Assembly (NCBI GenBank): GCA_033762715.1
Contig: JANRLL010000001.1
Location: forward strand, 113,096-177,095
Reading direction: 5' to 3'
Length of the DNA: 64,000 bases
Origin: JANRLL01 sp033762715
Lineage (GTDB): Bacteria > Pseudomonadota > Alphaproteobacteria > Rickettsiales > SXRF01
Shown: piece after piece, positions 52,138 through 59,748 of the stretch
How the letters are laid out: each line of letters opens with the position of its first letter
How positions within the stretch are numbered: position 1 is the first letter of the stretch
Notes under the pieces: model-generated
What the model was told of the DNA's origin: nothing
Seen by the model: only the letters and a program-made list of their open reading frames with translations
Database searches by the model: none
Translations under genes and position numbers: made by a program

Positions 52138-52187
52138 TTTACACAGTGATTATCAGCGCATAATAGTTATTTGTTACAGTATAACAA
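52138..52187 (+). promoter_or_regulatory. Promoter and Zur-like operator 2 (His-rich gene side)
   Basis: TTTACA (52138-52143), 17 nt, TAATAG (52161-52166) forms a promoter for the gene at 52207. The operator TTGTTACAGTATAACAA (52171-52187) covers the expected start of transcription and has exactly the same arms as operator 1. Both genes would be repressed by the same regulator. Confidence 0.68.
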
Positions 52188-52206
52188 ATAATTTGTCTAT
52201 CGTTTT

Positions 52207-53076
52207 ATGGTTGATAAACCTTCTCCCCCACTGACGCCTGAAGCGCGCGAAGCCAAAAAGACCGATGCCCAGCGCGCGCAGGATACGGCCTATACCATCA
52301 ATCATGCGATCGCCTGCACGGTGACGGATTTTATTGATCCCTATATCGGCAATGTGACCCAGACCTATTTGGGCAAACGCTTTTCCATTGGCTGTAACCA
52401 TGACCATAGTCATGATGCTAATCACGATTATGACCACGCACATGACCATACGCACGATCATCCACATGATCATAGCCATCTCACACATTGGTGGATTGGC
52501 GAGGTGGTGGGCGATTTCGGCGCCGTGCCGCTGACCATTGGGCTGCAGCGCTATGCGCCTGGTTTTATGGACCGCCTGCGCATGCTGATGGAGCCGGCAC
52601 TGGGTACTTTCTTTCACAAAGGCGCTGAGCGCACGGCCAAAAAATGGGCGCTCAAACATGGCGTCCCTATTGAGTCAGACGAATATAAAGCGCAGTTGGA
52701 GGCGATTTACCGGCATGAAATGGATCATCTCCCGCAGGCGCTGATTTGGACCGCCTCCTCGATCGCTATTAATTTAGCCACGCAACGCGCCATGGGCAAT
52801 CACGGTCCGTTCTGGCAATTGGCCGCCGGCAAGGCGACCGGCGCCACCATCAGCGCCGGCTTGGTGGTAAGCGGGCGGGGCTTAGCGCCCGGGGCGGCCG
52901 AGAGTTGGGATAATTTCACCAGCGAGCATCTGTTTTTGCCTGCCACCCAAGCGGTAGGAGGTTTGTTTGGTGTAAAAAAAGAAGATGTGCAGCAAATGGC
53001 AGAGCGGCAAAAGCAACTGACCGAACGTCCCTGGTCTGAGCGCGCCCAGTCTACTGAACCCACACGTGGAAAATAA
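52207..53076 (+). CDS. His/Asp-rich putative zinc-binding membrane protein
   Basis: A 289-residue protein with no recognised family. Residues 65-94 hold 13 histidines alternating with Asp, Ser, Thr and Ala, a probable zinc-binding loop as seen in zinc transporters and chaperones. Downstream, moderately hydrophobic segments occur (VVGDFGAVPLTIGLQ; LIWTASSIAINLATQ; GKATGATISAGLVVSG). The HE-like segment YRHEMDHLPQ could also hold metal. The promoter carries a Zur-like operator, so expression should rise when zinc is scarce. It does not look like a ZIP, CDF or ZnuABC component. Confidence 0.7.
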   Translation: MVDKPSPPLTPEAREAKKTDAQRAQDTAYTINHAIACTVTDFIDPYIGNVTQTYLGKRFSIGCNHDHSHDANHDYDHAHDHTHDHPHDHSHLTHWWIGEVVGDFGAVPLTIGLQRYAPGFMDRLRMLMEPALGTFFHKGAERTAKKWALKHGVPIESDEYKAQLEAIYRHEMDHLPQALIWTASSIAINLATQRAMGNHGPFWQLAAGKATGATISAGLVVSGRGLAPGAAESWDNFTSEHLFLPATQAVGGLFGVKKEDVQQMAERQKQLTERPWSERAQSTEPTRGK

Positions 53077-53083
53077 GAACAGG

Positions 53084-53938
53084 TTATTCTTTGCCTAAAC
53101 TAAAATCGTCTCTGGGTGGAGCGCCGCGCTCTGTAAGCAATACTTGCCCTACTGGGTAATTGGGGAGCTTGATGGCCTGTGTATTGGCATCAACCAACGT
53201 GCTGCCATCGGCACCTTCATAGGAAACGGTGATGTCATTATGATGGATAGCCGAAACCAGACCATCTGAGGCAAGGGCAATCATTGCCTTTTCAGGAAAA
53301 ATTTGTTCGGTACCGCTTTCGGTTCTACGTTTGAATCCGCCGCTGATAGTGAAGCCCTGAGCTGGAATTTGTTTTTTCTGGTAATAGCCGGTTTTGATTT
53401 GCTCATTCGGTACAGTAGTGAGGTCCCCATCAGAACCGTAGCGATTATGGCGCTCTTTGAAGGTCTGCATCGACATGTTATAGACATCGCCGCGAATGCC
53501 AATATTATCGGGCACTAAATTAATAGAGCGGGTTTGCGGATCATAGGCAATGCCGGTGGCCAGATGTATAAATTCCATCAGGTTGTTGCGATCCATTTTG
53601 CCGCCATGCTCTTCGAGAATCGCATCATAGATGCTTTGTAGCGCAATCGCCTCATGACGCGTTATATCATTGATAACGACTATCTGTGAGCCATCGGTGG
53701 GGACGACTTGCGGGAATCCTTCCAGTGTAGCCGAAAGGATGGCCGACCCAAATGCGCCTGATTTAATAACCGATTCTACCTCTTTGGCATTCGGCAATTC
53801 CAGTGGCCCCAAACCATCCTCCAGTTTTGGAATAGGTATAATAAACCGGCCAGTGCTGACCGATTGAATATCGGCGACAGGGTGTGAGGCCACAAGGCCC
53901 CTGACGGCATCATCGCTTATTATAGGTAATGTCTGCAT
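53084..53938 (-). CDS. Hypothetical protein
   Basis: A 284-residue soluble protein with no recognised family. The N-terminal half is mixed (GRFIIPIPKLEDGLGPLELPNA; GSQIVVINDITRHEAIALQSIYDAILEEHGG), and the C-terminus has VSYEGADGSTLVDANTQAIKLPNYPVGQVLLTERGAP, which reads as beta-rich. It has no signal peptide or membrane segment. It lies in a run of unrecognised genes next to the island and is convergent with the His-rich gene, 8 nt apart. Confidence 0.62.
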   Translation of the reverse strand: MQTLPIISDDAVRGLVASHPVADIQSVSTGRFIIPIPKLEDGLGPLELPNAKEVESVIKSGAFGSAILSATLEGFPQVVPTDGSQIVVINDITRHEAIALQSIYDAILEEHGGKMDRNNLMEFIHLATGIAYDPQTRSINLVPDNIGIRGDVYNMSMQTFKERHNRYGSDGDLTTVPNEQIKTGYYQKKQIPAQGFTISGGFKRRTESGTEQIFPEKAMIALASDGLVSAIHHNDITVSYEGADGSTLVDANTQAIKLPNYPVGQVLLTERGAPPRDDFSLGKE

Positions 53939-54065
53939 AGCGTATAGGATACAGGCCGTAAGTTAATATTTATTAAAATAGAGATTGGCAGCCCTCTTAT
54001 CGATTTCCATCATTTTCGGCTCTAAGGCAGGCGCAGATAAATAATGTTATCCAATAGGTTATCAT

Positions 54066-54111
54066 GTGACACAGAAACTTCATTATATAACAGTATGATA
54101 GTTTGCTATAT
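54066..54111 (+). promoter_or_regulatory. Promoter D with shared upstream element
   Basis: ACAGAAACTTCA (54071-54082) directly precedes a -35 TTATAT (54083-54088), with -10 CTATAT (54106-54111) after 17 nt. It has the same spacing and nearly the same element as promoters A-C 35 kb away. It serves the gene at 54138. Confidence 0.5.
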
Positions 54112-54137
54112 TTAGGGGTGATTTTACGGGCTTTTGT

Positions 54138-55052
54138 ATGTTTTCATTAAACCAAGACATGCTGGTTATCATCTTATCGGAGCATGAAGGTGTTGATCTG
54201 GTGTCGTATGGCAAACCAAGAGATGGGTTTGCGCTGACGGGCGTGATCCCGCATTGGACATCCGGCTTTGGCGGAAAATACGAAATCATTCATAAAAATG
54301 TACCCGCTGGGGCCATGATTGCAGTAGGCGATTTAGAGAATTTGGACATTACGAATCAAGACAAGCTTAAGCAGCAATTAAAGCATATTGATATCTATCC
54401 TACCGGACATAGTGGTGATTTTACCGGTAAGGATATTGAGGAAATCAAACAGTGGTTCTTTGACCGAAGTGTGCGTGACGATGCATTGAATAATCAGTCG
54501 CCGATTGCTCATGCGCAACAGCTTACACCTGAAGGGTTGGGCGAATCGCGTTACCACGACTTAGTCGATTTTCTGGTTGATGAGATGAATATTTTTAAAG
54601 ATCCCAAACAAAATAATATACTAGTGCCAGCAGAACGCATAGAGCGCGAAGCGATTGTTAAAAATATCCTCGACGGCCTATCAAAAACCGTGCGTTATAC
54701 TCGCAAAGACGATCCAGCCAAAGCCTATCAACTGCGAAGTGCTATTGATGTAAATAAGCCCAATGCTGGCACCATTTCTTTCCTGCTGGAAGATGTGCAC
54801 AAAATTATCGTGCTGCGTAAGGATAAAAAAACAGGTGAAGTAAACATCACCCCTTTAGATAAATCGATGCTGGGCGTTACCTATGTGACGAAAGATGGTC
54901 AGCCTCTAGGTGATAGGGGTGTCGTCGATATTGCAACGATTATTGCGCGTGCCGAAGAAATAGAAAGCGAAAGGGCCAGAGCACGAGGCTATTTAAAAAC
55001 GATTCTGACAGATACAGGCACGGGTAAAAGCGGAAGCTTGCCGCCCCATTAA
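54138..55052 (+). CDS. Hypothetical protein
   Basis: A 304-residue soluble protein with no recognised family. The N-terminal third is strand-rich with aromatic residues (GVIPHWTSGFGGKYEIIHKN; AGAMIAVGDLENLD). The middle has charged helices (GKDIEEIKQWFFDRSVRDDAL; LVDFLVDEMNIF). A beta segment (ISFLLEDVHKIIVLRKDKKTGEVNITPL) precedes a Glu/Arg-rich C-terminal helix. It shares the promoter type of the 17.9-19.1 kb cluster. It is the last chromosomal gene before the island. Confidence 0.62.
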   Translation: MFSLNQDMLVIILSEHEGVDLVSYGKPRDGFALTGVIPHWTSGFGGKYEIIHKNVPAGAMIAVGDLENLDITNQDKLKQQLKHIDIYPTGHSGDFTGKDIEEIKQWFFDRSVRDDALNNQSPIAHAQQLTPEGLGESRYHDLVDFLVDEMNIFKDPKQNNILVPAERIEREAIVKNILDGLSKTVRYTRKDDPAKAYQLRSAIDVNKPNAGTISFLLEDVHKIIVLRKDKKTGEVNITPLDKSMLGVTYVTKDGQPLGDRGVVDIATIIARAEEIESERARARGYLKTILTDTGTGKSGSLPPH

Positions 55053-55062
55053 TACAGTAAAA

Positions 55063-55107
55063 TGGTGCCGTCGAAGGGACTCGAACCCCCGACCCTCGCA
55101 TTACGAA
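55063..55107 (-). repeat. Attachment site: truncated tRNA-Thr(CGT) 3' half
   Basis: On the minus strand this reads from TTCGTAATGCG (anticodon loop with CGT) through the T-arm (GGGGGTTCGAGTCCC) to the acceptor end GACGGCACCA. No 5' half, D-arm or anticodon 5' strand exists to the right, where unrelated AT-rich sequence begins. It is therefore the displaced 3' copy left by integration of an element into a tRNA-Thr gene. A tyrosine recombinase of the tRNA-targeting type lies at 60966-62198. Confidence 0.85.
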
Positions 55108-55186
55108 AGCCATTTAAGTTATTGATTAACAATAACAATAAATGCCAAACAATACCAAAATTAGCGGGTTTCGGCCCCTAACGGCG

Positions 55187-55280
55187 TGATATCAATCTAC
55201 GCACATTTCCAAACATTGCCAAGCCTATTGTTGATATCGTGCTGACACGATGCGCGTGCATGTTTTTTGTGCTGATATGA
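55187..55280. repeat. Three TGATAT(C/G)-type repeats near the attachment site
   Basis: TGATATCA (55187-55194), TGATATCG (55232-55239) and TGATATGA (55273-55280) lie in an otherwise gene-free 190 nt between the attachment core and the protease gene. Direct short repeats at this place are typical of integrase arm-binding sites, but the match may be chance. Confidence 0.3.
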
Positions 55281-55296
55281 ATGCAGGCTATAATCT

Positions 55297-57789
55297 TCAG
55301 CCCACCACGTTTTCGACAGCCACACCAATTTGATTTTTTATCTGTGTGTAAATGTCGAGTTCTGCATTTTCGCAATCCAGCGTGATCAGCAAAGCATATC
55401 TTGCTTTTTGATTGGCGCGGTTGAGGTGTTTTCTATACTTCCACCAGCCGCCTTCAGGCATGACAGCGATAGCCGCTTGGTCTGCAAGAGCGGCGGCGGT
55501 GCCTTCCCACACATCGGAAACCACTGATCCCTTGTTTCTGGTATTTACGCCGAGTAGCCAATTATCGCTATCAACAGCCTCGTAGCTTTCGCCCGGTGTG
55601 CGGTCGTTTTTATTTACGCGCTGCCTGAATTTCTCTTCGGTCTCAAGCGGTCGTTGCAATGCGAATTTCAGCCTATGTGAAGCATAGCTGTATTTTTGTG
55701 TCGGCAGTCGGTCAGATGGGTTGGGCTCGATGAAGTAGGAAAGTGTCACTCGCAACCGGATTTTCGTATTGCCATGCTCCTTAAGGAATTCAACGGGCCA
55801 AGGCAGCTTATGATAATTCAGTTCCAGGTAGCCTGCGCCAGCGTCTCCCTGTTCTCTGGAGAACGGCTGGATATATTGCTGCGAAATAATGCATGCACGG
55901 TTCGATGCACTGAAGCGTGCCAATTCTAGGCTGGGGATGCCATAGCCGAATCTTCTTAAAAGATTCTCTTTTTCACCAGCACGCATACGCTTGGGTAGGA
56001 CACCACGTAGCATTGACTCATGCCAATTCGCACTATGTACCATTAGGCCGCGAATTGTTTCTGGCCAATAGTCGGGATACTCAGCCTGCAAAATAGCAGC
56101 GATTCTTGATGCTTCGGCTGCTGCCGCACTCGTATCCCTGCTAAACTGTAGAGGTACATCCCGACCAGTTGTAAGCAACGATAGATCTGGATCAATGGAA
56201 ACAAGGCTCCCGTCGCTCACACAATTTCCACCCTCCAATACGATGTCGGGTTTGATTGGCCATTCTTTGTCTGTCCAATCGACGGAGGTTCGGCTGGTTG
56301 GGGCGATATCGCCAACTTGGGCGACCAGCTCCCAGCCATCAAGAGTTTTATCTTCACTAAAGGATTTCAGCGTGGTGGCACCAACGCTTAAAGCATTCCA
56401 TGATTGGGAAGGGTTTTCGACGGCCTCCACATCATTTCGATTTGGATACTGACCATGCACAAGAGTATCTCGGATATTGCCAACGGATACGACAAATAGC
56501 TGCTTTTTGTCGTCATCAATATTTAAATCGGCATCTACGCCCATGCTTAATTTGTCAACCGCCGCTGACCAAGCCGTTGGCTTACCGTTCGTATTTTTGC
56601 CTGAGTTGGTAACTGCAAGGCAGAATACCCTCTTGCGCTGGGGAGCGTTTACCTGTGCTCGTGCTATCGATTCCTGTGTGATCCAACCGTATAGTTCTTC
56701 AGGATTTTCACCGCGCGGTGGCAAGATTTTCACTGATTCCAAACGGTGCTGTAATGTGACTGGAGCTGCGGAAGCAAGATGCGAGCTTAAATCTCCCAGT
56801 AAGGCTATGCCCGCCATCTGTGTGCCGTGTCCGTGATGATCATCGGTTTGCCAAGTCGGATCGTAACTGTCGCAATCCCCATCCGCTAATGAACCTGATA
56901 ATAGCTGGTGACTGTTGCGAACGCCTGTATCAAGCAGGCATACGGCTGGCGCATTTAAATCAGGAGACTGCAAACGTCCTGCCATTTCCTGCACCCACTC
57001 CGCTTGTTCATAAGGAGGAAGGTCAACAAAAAATCCGGGAGCCGCTTCGCGGTAACGGAAACCTACGAGGGGTGCTGCCGCAAGCTGCAGTATAGCTAAT
57101 GTATCCAATGACGCAGTGAGCAGACAGATATCACACTCATGAAATCGTAGACTGTGCGCAGAGACAGTAATGCCCAATCTTACCGCATTGGCACGCAAGG
57201 AATCCAACATTCCCTTGCGAATCCAAGCCTCCCAAGTGATCTTCGTGGTGGAATCAGTTGGTAGCGGACTATCTTCCATCCAAAATGCATCCAGCCCAGC
57301 AAGGCGGATGGCTTCAATGGTATCAACAGAGAGAGTTAAGCCTTTCGTTCCATTTGCGTCATATGACTCATCGCCATATTTTTTCACTTTTCCCTTCAGG
57401 GACTCAACTCGGCGATCAGGCACAAAAATGGTTGCTTTGATTTTACCGTCTACCATGCGCACGTTGAGCAACTCGACTGGTGCTGTTGGCGCTTGGCGGT
57501 TCTCAAGGGCATCAATATCTAAAGGCTGGTGATCCGCACCTTCGATATCTAAACAAACGCCCGAAACGATATCGATGTCAGGTATTCTGATATTTTCAAT
57601 CAGCGCGGCACGATTATCTAATGCACTGGTAATATCTTGCTCTAGCTTTGTAGCATGCAGAAAGCGTTGCTGACGCGCTGTACGAACAGGACGGTCTTCG
57701 CCAGGAATGAATCCAGTGACAGGGGTATAATCAGCCCTCTCGGAGTTCTCTGGTAGCAGGATATGCTTTAAATCTTTGCGAATAGGCAT
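55297..57789 (-). CDS. Subtilisin-like serine protease (S8) of an ATPase-protease pair
   Basis: An 830-residue protein with a subtilase domain in its middle. The numbering counts the alternative GTG at 57790-57792, one codon upstream of the ATG used here. Catalytic residues are Asp288 (VCLLDTGVRNSHQLL), His322 (HGHGTQMAGIAL) and Ser555 (FSRDTSAAAAEASRIAAIL). A 280-residue N-terminal region and a 250-residue C-terminal region do not match secreted subtilisins, and there is no signal peptide, so it acts inside the cell. The AAA+ ATPase gene lies 17 nt upstream on the same strand. Such pairs recur in bacterial defence islands; their targets are unknown to me. Confidence 0.87.
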   Translation of the reverse strand: MPIRKDLKHILLPENSERADYTPVTGFIPGEDRPVRTARQQRFLHATKLEQDITSALDNRAALIENIRIPDIDIVSGVCLDIEGADHQPLDIDALENRQAPTAPVELLNVRMVDGKIKATIFVPDRRVESLKGKVKKYGDESYDANGTKGLTLSVDTIEAIRLAGLDAFWMEDSPLPTDSTTKITWEAWIRKGMLDSLRANAVRLGITVSAHSLRFHECDICLLTASLDTLAILQLAAAPLVGFRYREAAPGFFVDLPPYEQAEWVQEMAGRLQSPDLNAPAVCLLDTGVRNSHQLLSGSLADGDCDSYDPTWQTDDHHGHGTQMAGIALLGDLSSHLASAAPVTLQHRLESVKILPPRGENPEELYGWITQESIARAQVNAPQRKRVFCLAVTNSGKNTNGKPTAWSAAVDKLSMGVDADLNIDDDKKQLFVVSVGNIRDTLVHGQYPNRNDVEAVENPSQSWNALSVGATTLKSFSEDKTLDGWELVAQVGDIAPTSRTSVDWTDKEWPIKPDIVLEGGNCVSDGSLVSIDPDLSLLTTGRDVPLQFSRDTSAAAAEASRIAAILQAEYPDYWPETIRGLMVHSANWHESMLRGVLPKRMRAGEKENLLRRFGYGIPSLELARFSASNRACIISQQYIQPFSREQGDAGAGYLELNYHKLPWPVEFLKEHGNTKIRLRVTLSYFIEPNPSDRLPTQKYSYASHRLKFALQRPLETEEKFRQRVNKNDRTPGESYEAVDSDNWLLGVNTRNKGSVVSDVWEGTAAALADQAAIAVMPEGGWWKYRKHLNRANQKARYALLITLDCENAELDIYTQIKNQIGVAVENVVG

Positions 57790-57806
57790 CACGATCCATC
57801 ATGCGG

Positions 57807-58799
57807 TTATTTACTGTAGTGCAGCCCCGCATGTTTTCTTTCCTGTAACGCCTCAAGCAGTAGTTTTTCTGTCACGGTAGAAAGATCGGAGAGGATAGAT
57901 TGTTTGGCAGCTTCATCGCATGCGCGAGTAATTTCAGCATGGCTAAGGCCTTCAGCAACTTCTTGAATTTTTTTCCAGTTCATTTTTTTGAGTTTGAAAC
58001 TGTGCAGGCGATTGCGAATGACCATTTCTACCTGATGACTATCAGGCAGCGAATATTCGATCACATCATCGAAACGGCGGAACAGTGCGGTATCGAGAAG
58101 TTTTACATAGTTGGTAGCAGCAAGAATTAAGCTATCAGAACGATCCTGCTCCATAAATTGCAGGAAGGAATTTAAAACGCGGCGAATCTCGCCCACATCA
58201 TTTCCGAGGTTTCTGTCGCCACCGATGGCATCAAATTCATCAAAGAAATACACCGCCCGTGTATTTTTCATCGCATCAAAAATAACACGGAGCTTACTGG
58301 CAGTTTCGCCCATGAATTTAGTAATCAGTCCATCCAAGCGAATGGTAAACAAGGGCAACTTTAACTCTCCAGCAAGTGCCGAGGCAGTTATGGTCTTTCC
58401 GGTGCCCGGTGGCCCAAACAGTAAAATCTTACGACGCGGATGCAGCCCGTGTTTTGCTAGTGCCTGCTGTTGGCGCTGCTCTAATATGATGCGTTGGAAG
58501 CGTTCGCTTAGAGCTTGGCTGTAGGTTAACTGAGCAAAAGTAGTCTCTGTATATTCCGCAGAAAGCAGATTCGCCAAATCACCTTTAGGCTGCAGGAAGC
58601 TGACAACGGAGGTCTGCGTTTGCACTGCCGATTGCTTTTCCTTGGCTTTGTCTATCAGACTTTTCAATTCTTGGGCCAGTTTCTCATGGCCTTGCTGCGC
58701 TTCATGAGCGGCCACTTGCATGGCGATGGCAAAAAAGCGTCGGTCATCACCGCTTATGTGACTCCTTAATAGCTCTATGATCTGTTCAGCTTTTGCCAT
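57807..58799 (-). CDS. AAA+ ATPase paired with the S8 protease
   Basis: A 330-residue protein. An N-terminal helical region (1-90) is followed by a classic AAA+ core: Walker A GPPGTGKT at 129-136, a pore-loop-like KFMGETASKLR, Walker B YFFDEFD at 184-190, then ILAATNYVKLLDTALFRRFDDVIEYSLPD (sensor 1 and arginine finger). The lid ends with SHAEITRACDEAAKQ. It is a single-ring FtsH/spastin-like ATPase. AGGAA lies before the ATG. It is the first gene of a two-gene unit and probably feeds or senses substrates for the protease. Confidence 0.88.
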   Translation of the reverse strand: MAKAEQIIELLRSHISGDDRRFFAIAMQVAAHEAQQGHEKLAQELKSLIDKAKEKQSAVQTQTSVVSFLQPKGDLANLLSAEYTETTFAQLTYSQALSERFQRIILEQRQQQALAKHGLHPRRKILLFGPPGTGKTITASALAGELKLPLFTIRLDGLITKFMGETASKLRVIFDAMKNTRAVYFFDEFDAIGGDRNLGNDVGEIRRVLNSFLQFMEQDRSDSLILAATNYVKLLDTALFRRFDDVIEYSLPDSHQVEMVIRNRLHSFKLKKMNWKKIQEVAEGLSHAEITRACDEAAKQSILSDLSTVTEKLLLEALQERKHAGLHYSK

Positions 58800-58968
58800 A
58801 AATTCCTGATAGATAAACGGTACTACTATCGCATATCACGATGCATCACACCAGTCGAGATTTCGTATCAGAAAATCGCTAATTTTATATTACTTTACTT
58901 ATGTTGTGCAGCACTAATCTCACTTAGGGACTAAAAATGCACCCGCTGTACTGTGACGCGAGCCCTTC

Positions 58969-59703
58969 TTACTCTTCGCCTTCTTTAGTCGCATCTTCGG
59001 CGATGGCTTGCGCCTCGAACGGTTTGTAGCGCTCTTTGGCCAGCCACATGAGCCGCTCAGCCTGAACCAGCAAAGTGCGGCGCAGTCCGGGCTGAACGTC
59101 GCCACGTTCGCAGATGACTTGCGACAGGCGCGCAATAGTGGCGGCGCGGCGTGCCAGGCGCACATCGGGGTGGCCGCGAATCTCGCGCACTTCATCACTG
59201 ATGATCACGCCTTTATATGGCTTGGGTGGTTTAACAGCCTTTCCGAAAAGCGGGATTTTCTCATTCAATACAGCACTGAACTTTGATTCCTTCATCAGCT
59301 GATTAAACACGGCTGCTTCGAGCGCATTCAGGTGCGCCTTCACCTCCGCATCACTGCCTGAGCGCGCTTCGAACTCTGGCAACGGCCACACCGCAACGGC
59401 ATAAACCTCGTAGGGATCAAGCACGTTCATCGCCACCGCATCGGTGCGCTGGTTGGTGAGATGCCTGCCGATACGGCCAGAGAGTTTTTCTCGGGTCTGG
59501 CCAACATAAATTGGCTCATCATCATAATCGTAGAACGCATACACGCCGAACTTATAGCCGCCCAGACGCTTGACGCTGGGCGCACGAGGATCGCTCACCG
59601 GCTGATCGAGGAATGCTTTTAACCCTTTGCGTAGCGCATTGGTGTCGAAAGGCATTTCGACAGTATCGATGGCGGAAGATGGCGAACGTGAGTTTGATGA
59701 CAT
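58969..59703 (-). CDS. GIY-YIG endonuclease, probable type II restriction enzyme
   Basis: A 244-residue protein. The GIY-YIG fold is visible as GVYAFYDYDDEPIYVGQT (GVY at 53-55, YVG at 66-68), Arg/His in SGRIGRHL and a catalytic Glu129 in LNALEAAVFNQLM. This layout recalls Eco29kI-type restriction enzymes, where the fold sits inside a compact protein. The adjacent C5 methyltransferase gene, 45 nt upstream on the same strand, supports a restriction-modification role. Recognition sequence is unknown. Confidence 0.75.
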   Translation of the reverse strand: MSSNSRSPSSAIDTVEMPFDTNALRKGLKAFLDQPVSDPRAPSVKRLGGYKFGVYAFYDYDDEPIYVGQTREKLSGRIGRHLTNQRTDAVAMNVLDPYEVYAVAVWPLPEFEARSGSDAEVKAHLNALEAAVFNQLMKESKFSAVLNEKIPLFGKAVKPPKPYKGVIISDEVREIRGHPDVRLARRAATIARLSQVICERGDVQPGLRRTLLVQAERLMWLAKERYKPFEAQAIAEDATKEGEE

Positions 59704-59748
59704 AATCGGCAGAGATTAACCGATTTATTTTCAGTCCGCTACAACCGA

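Noticed and set aside
52411..52494. CRISPR-like or tandem DNA repeat in the His-rich coding region
   Set aside because: The repetition (CATGACCA-type units) is explained by alternating His/Asp codons inside a gene; there are no spacers of constant length.
55063..55107. Functional tRNA gene
   Set aside because: Only the 3' half is present; acceptor, D-arm and anticodon 5' strand are missing, so it is an attachment-site copy.
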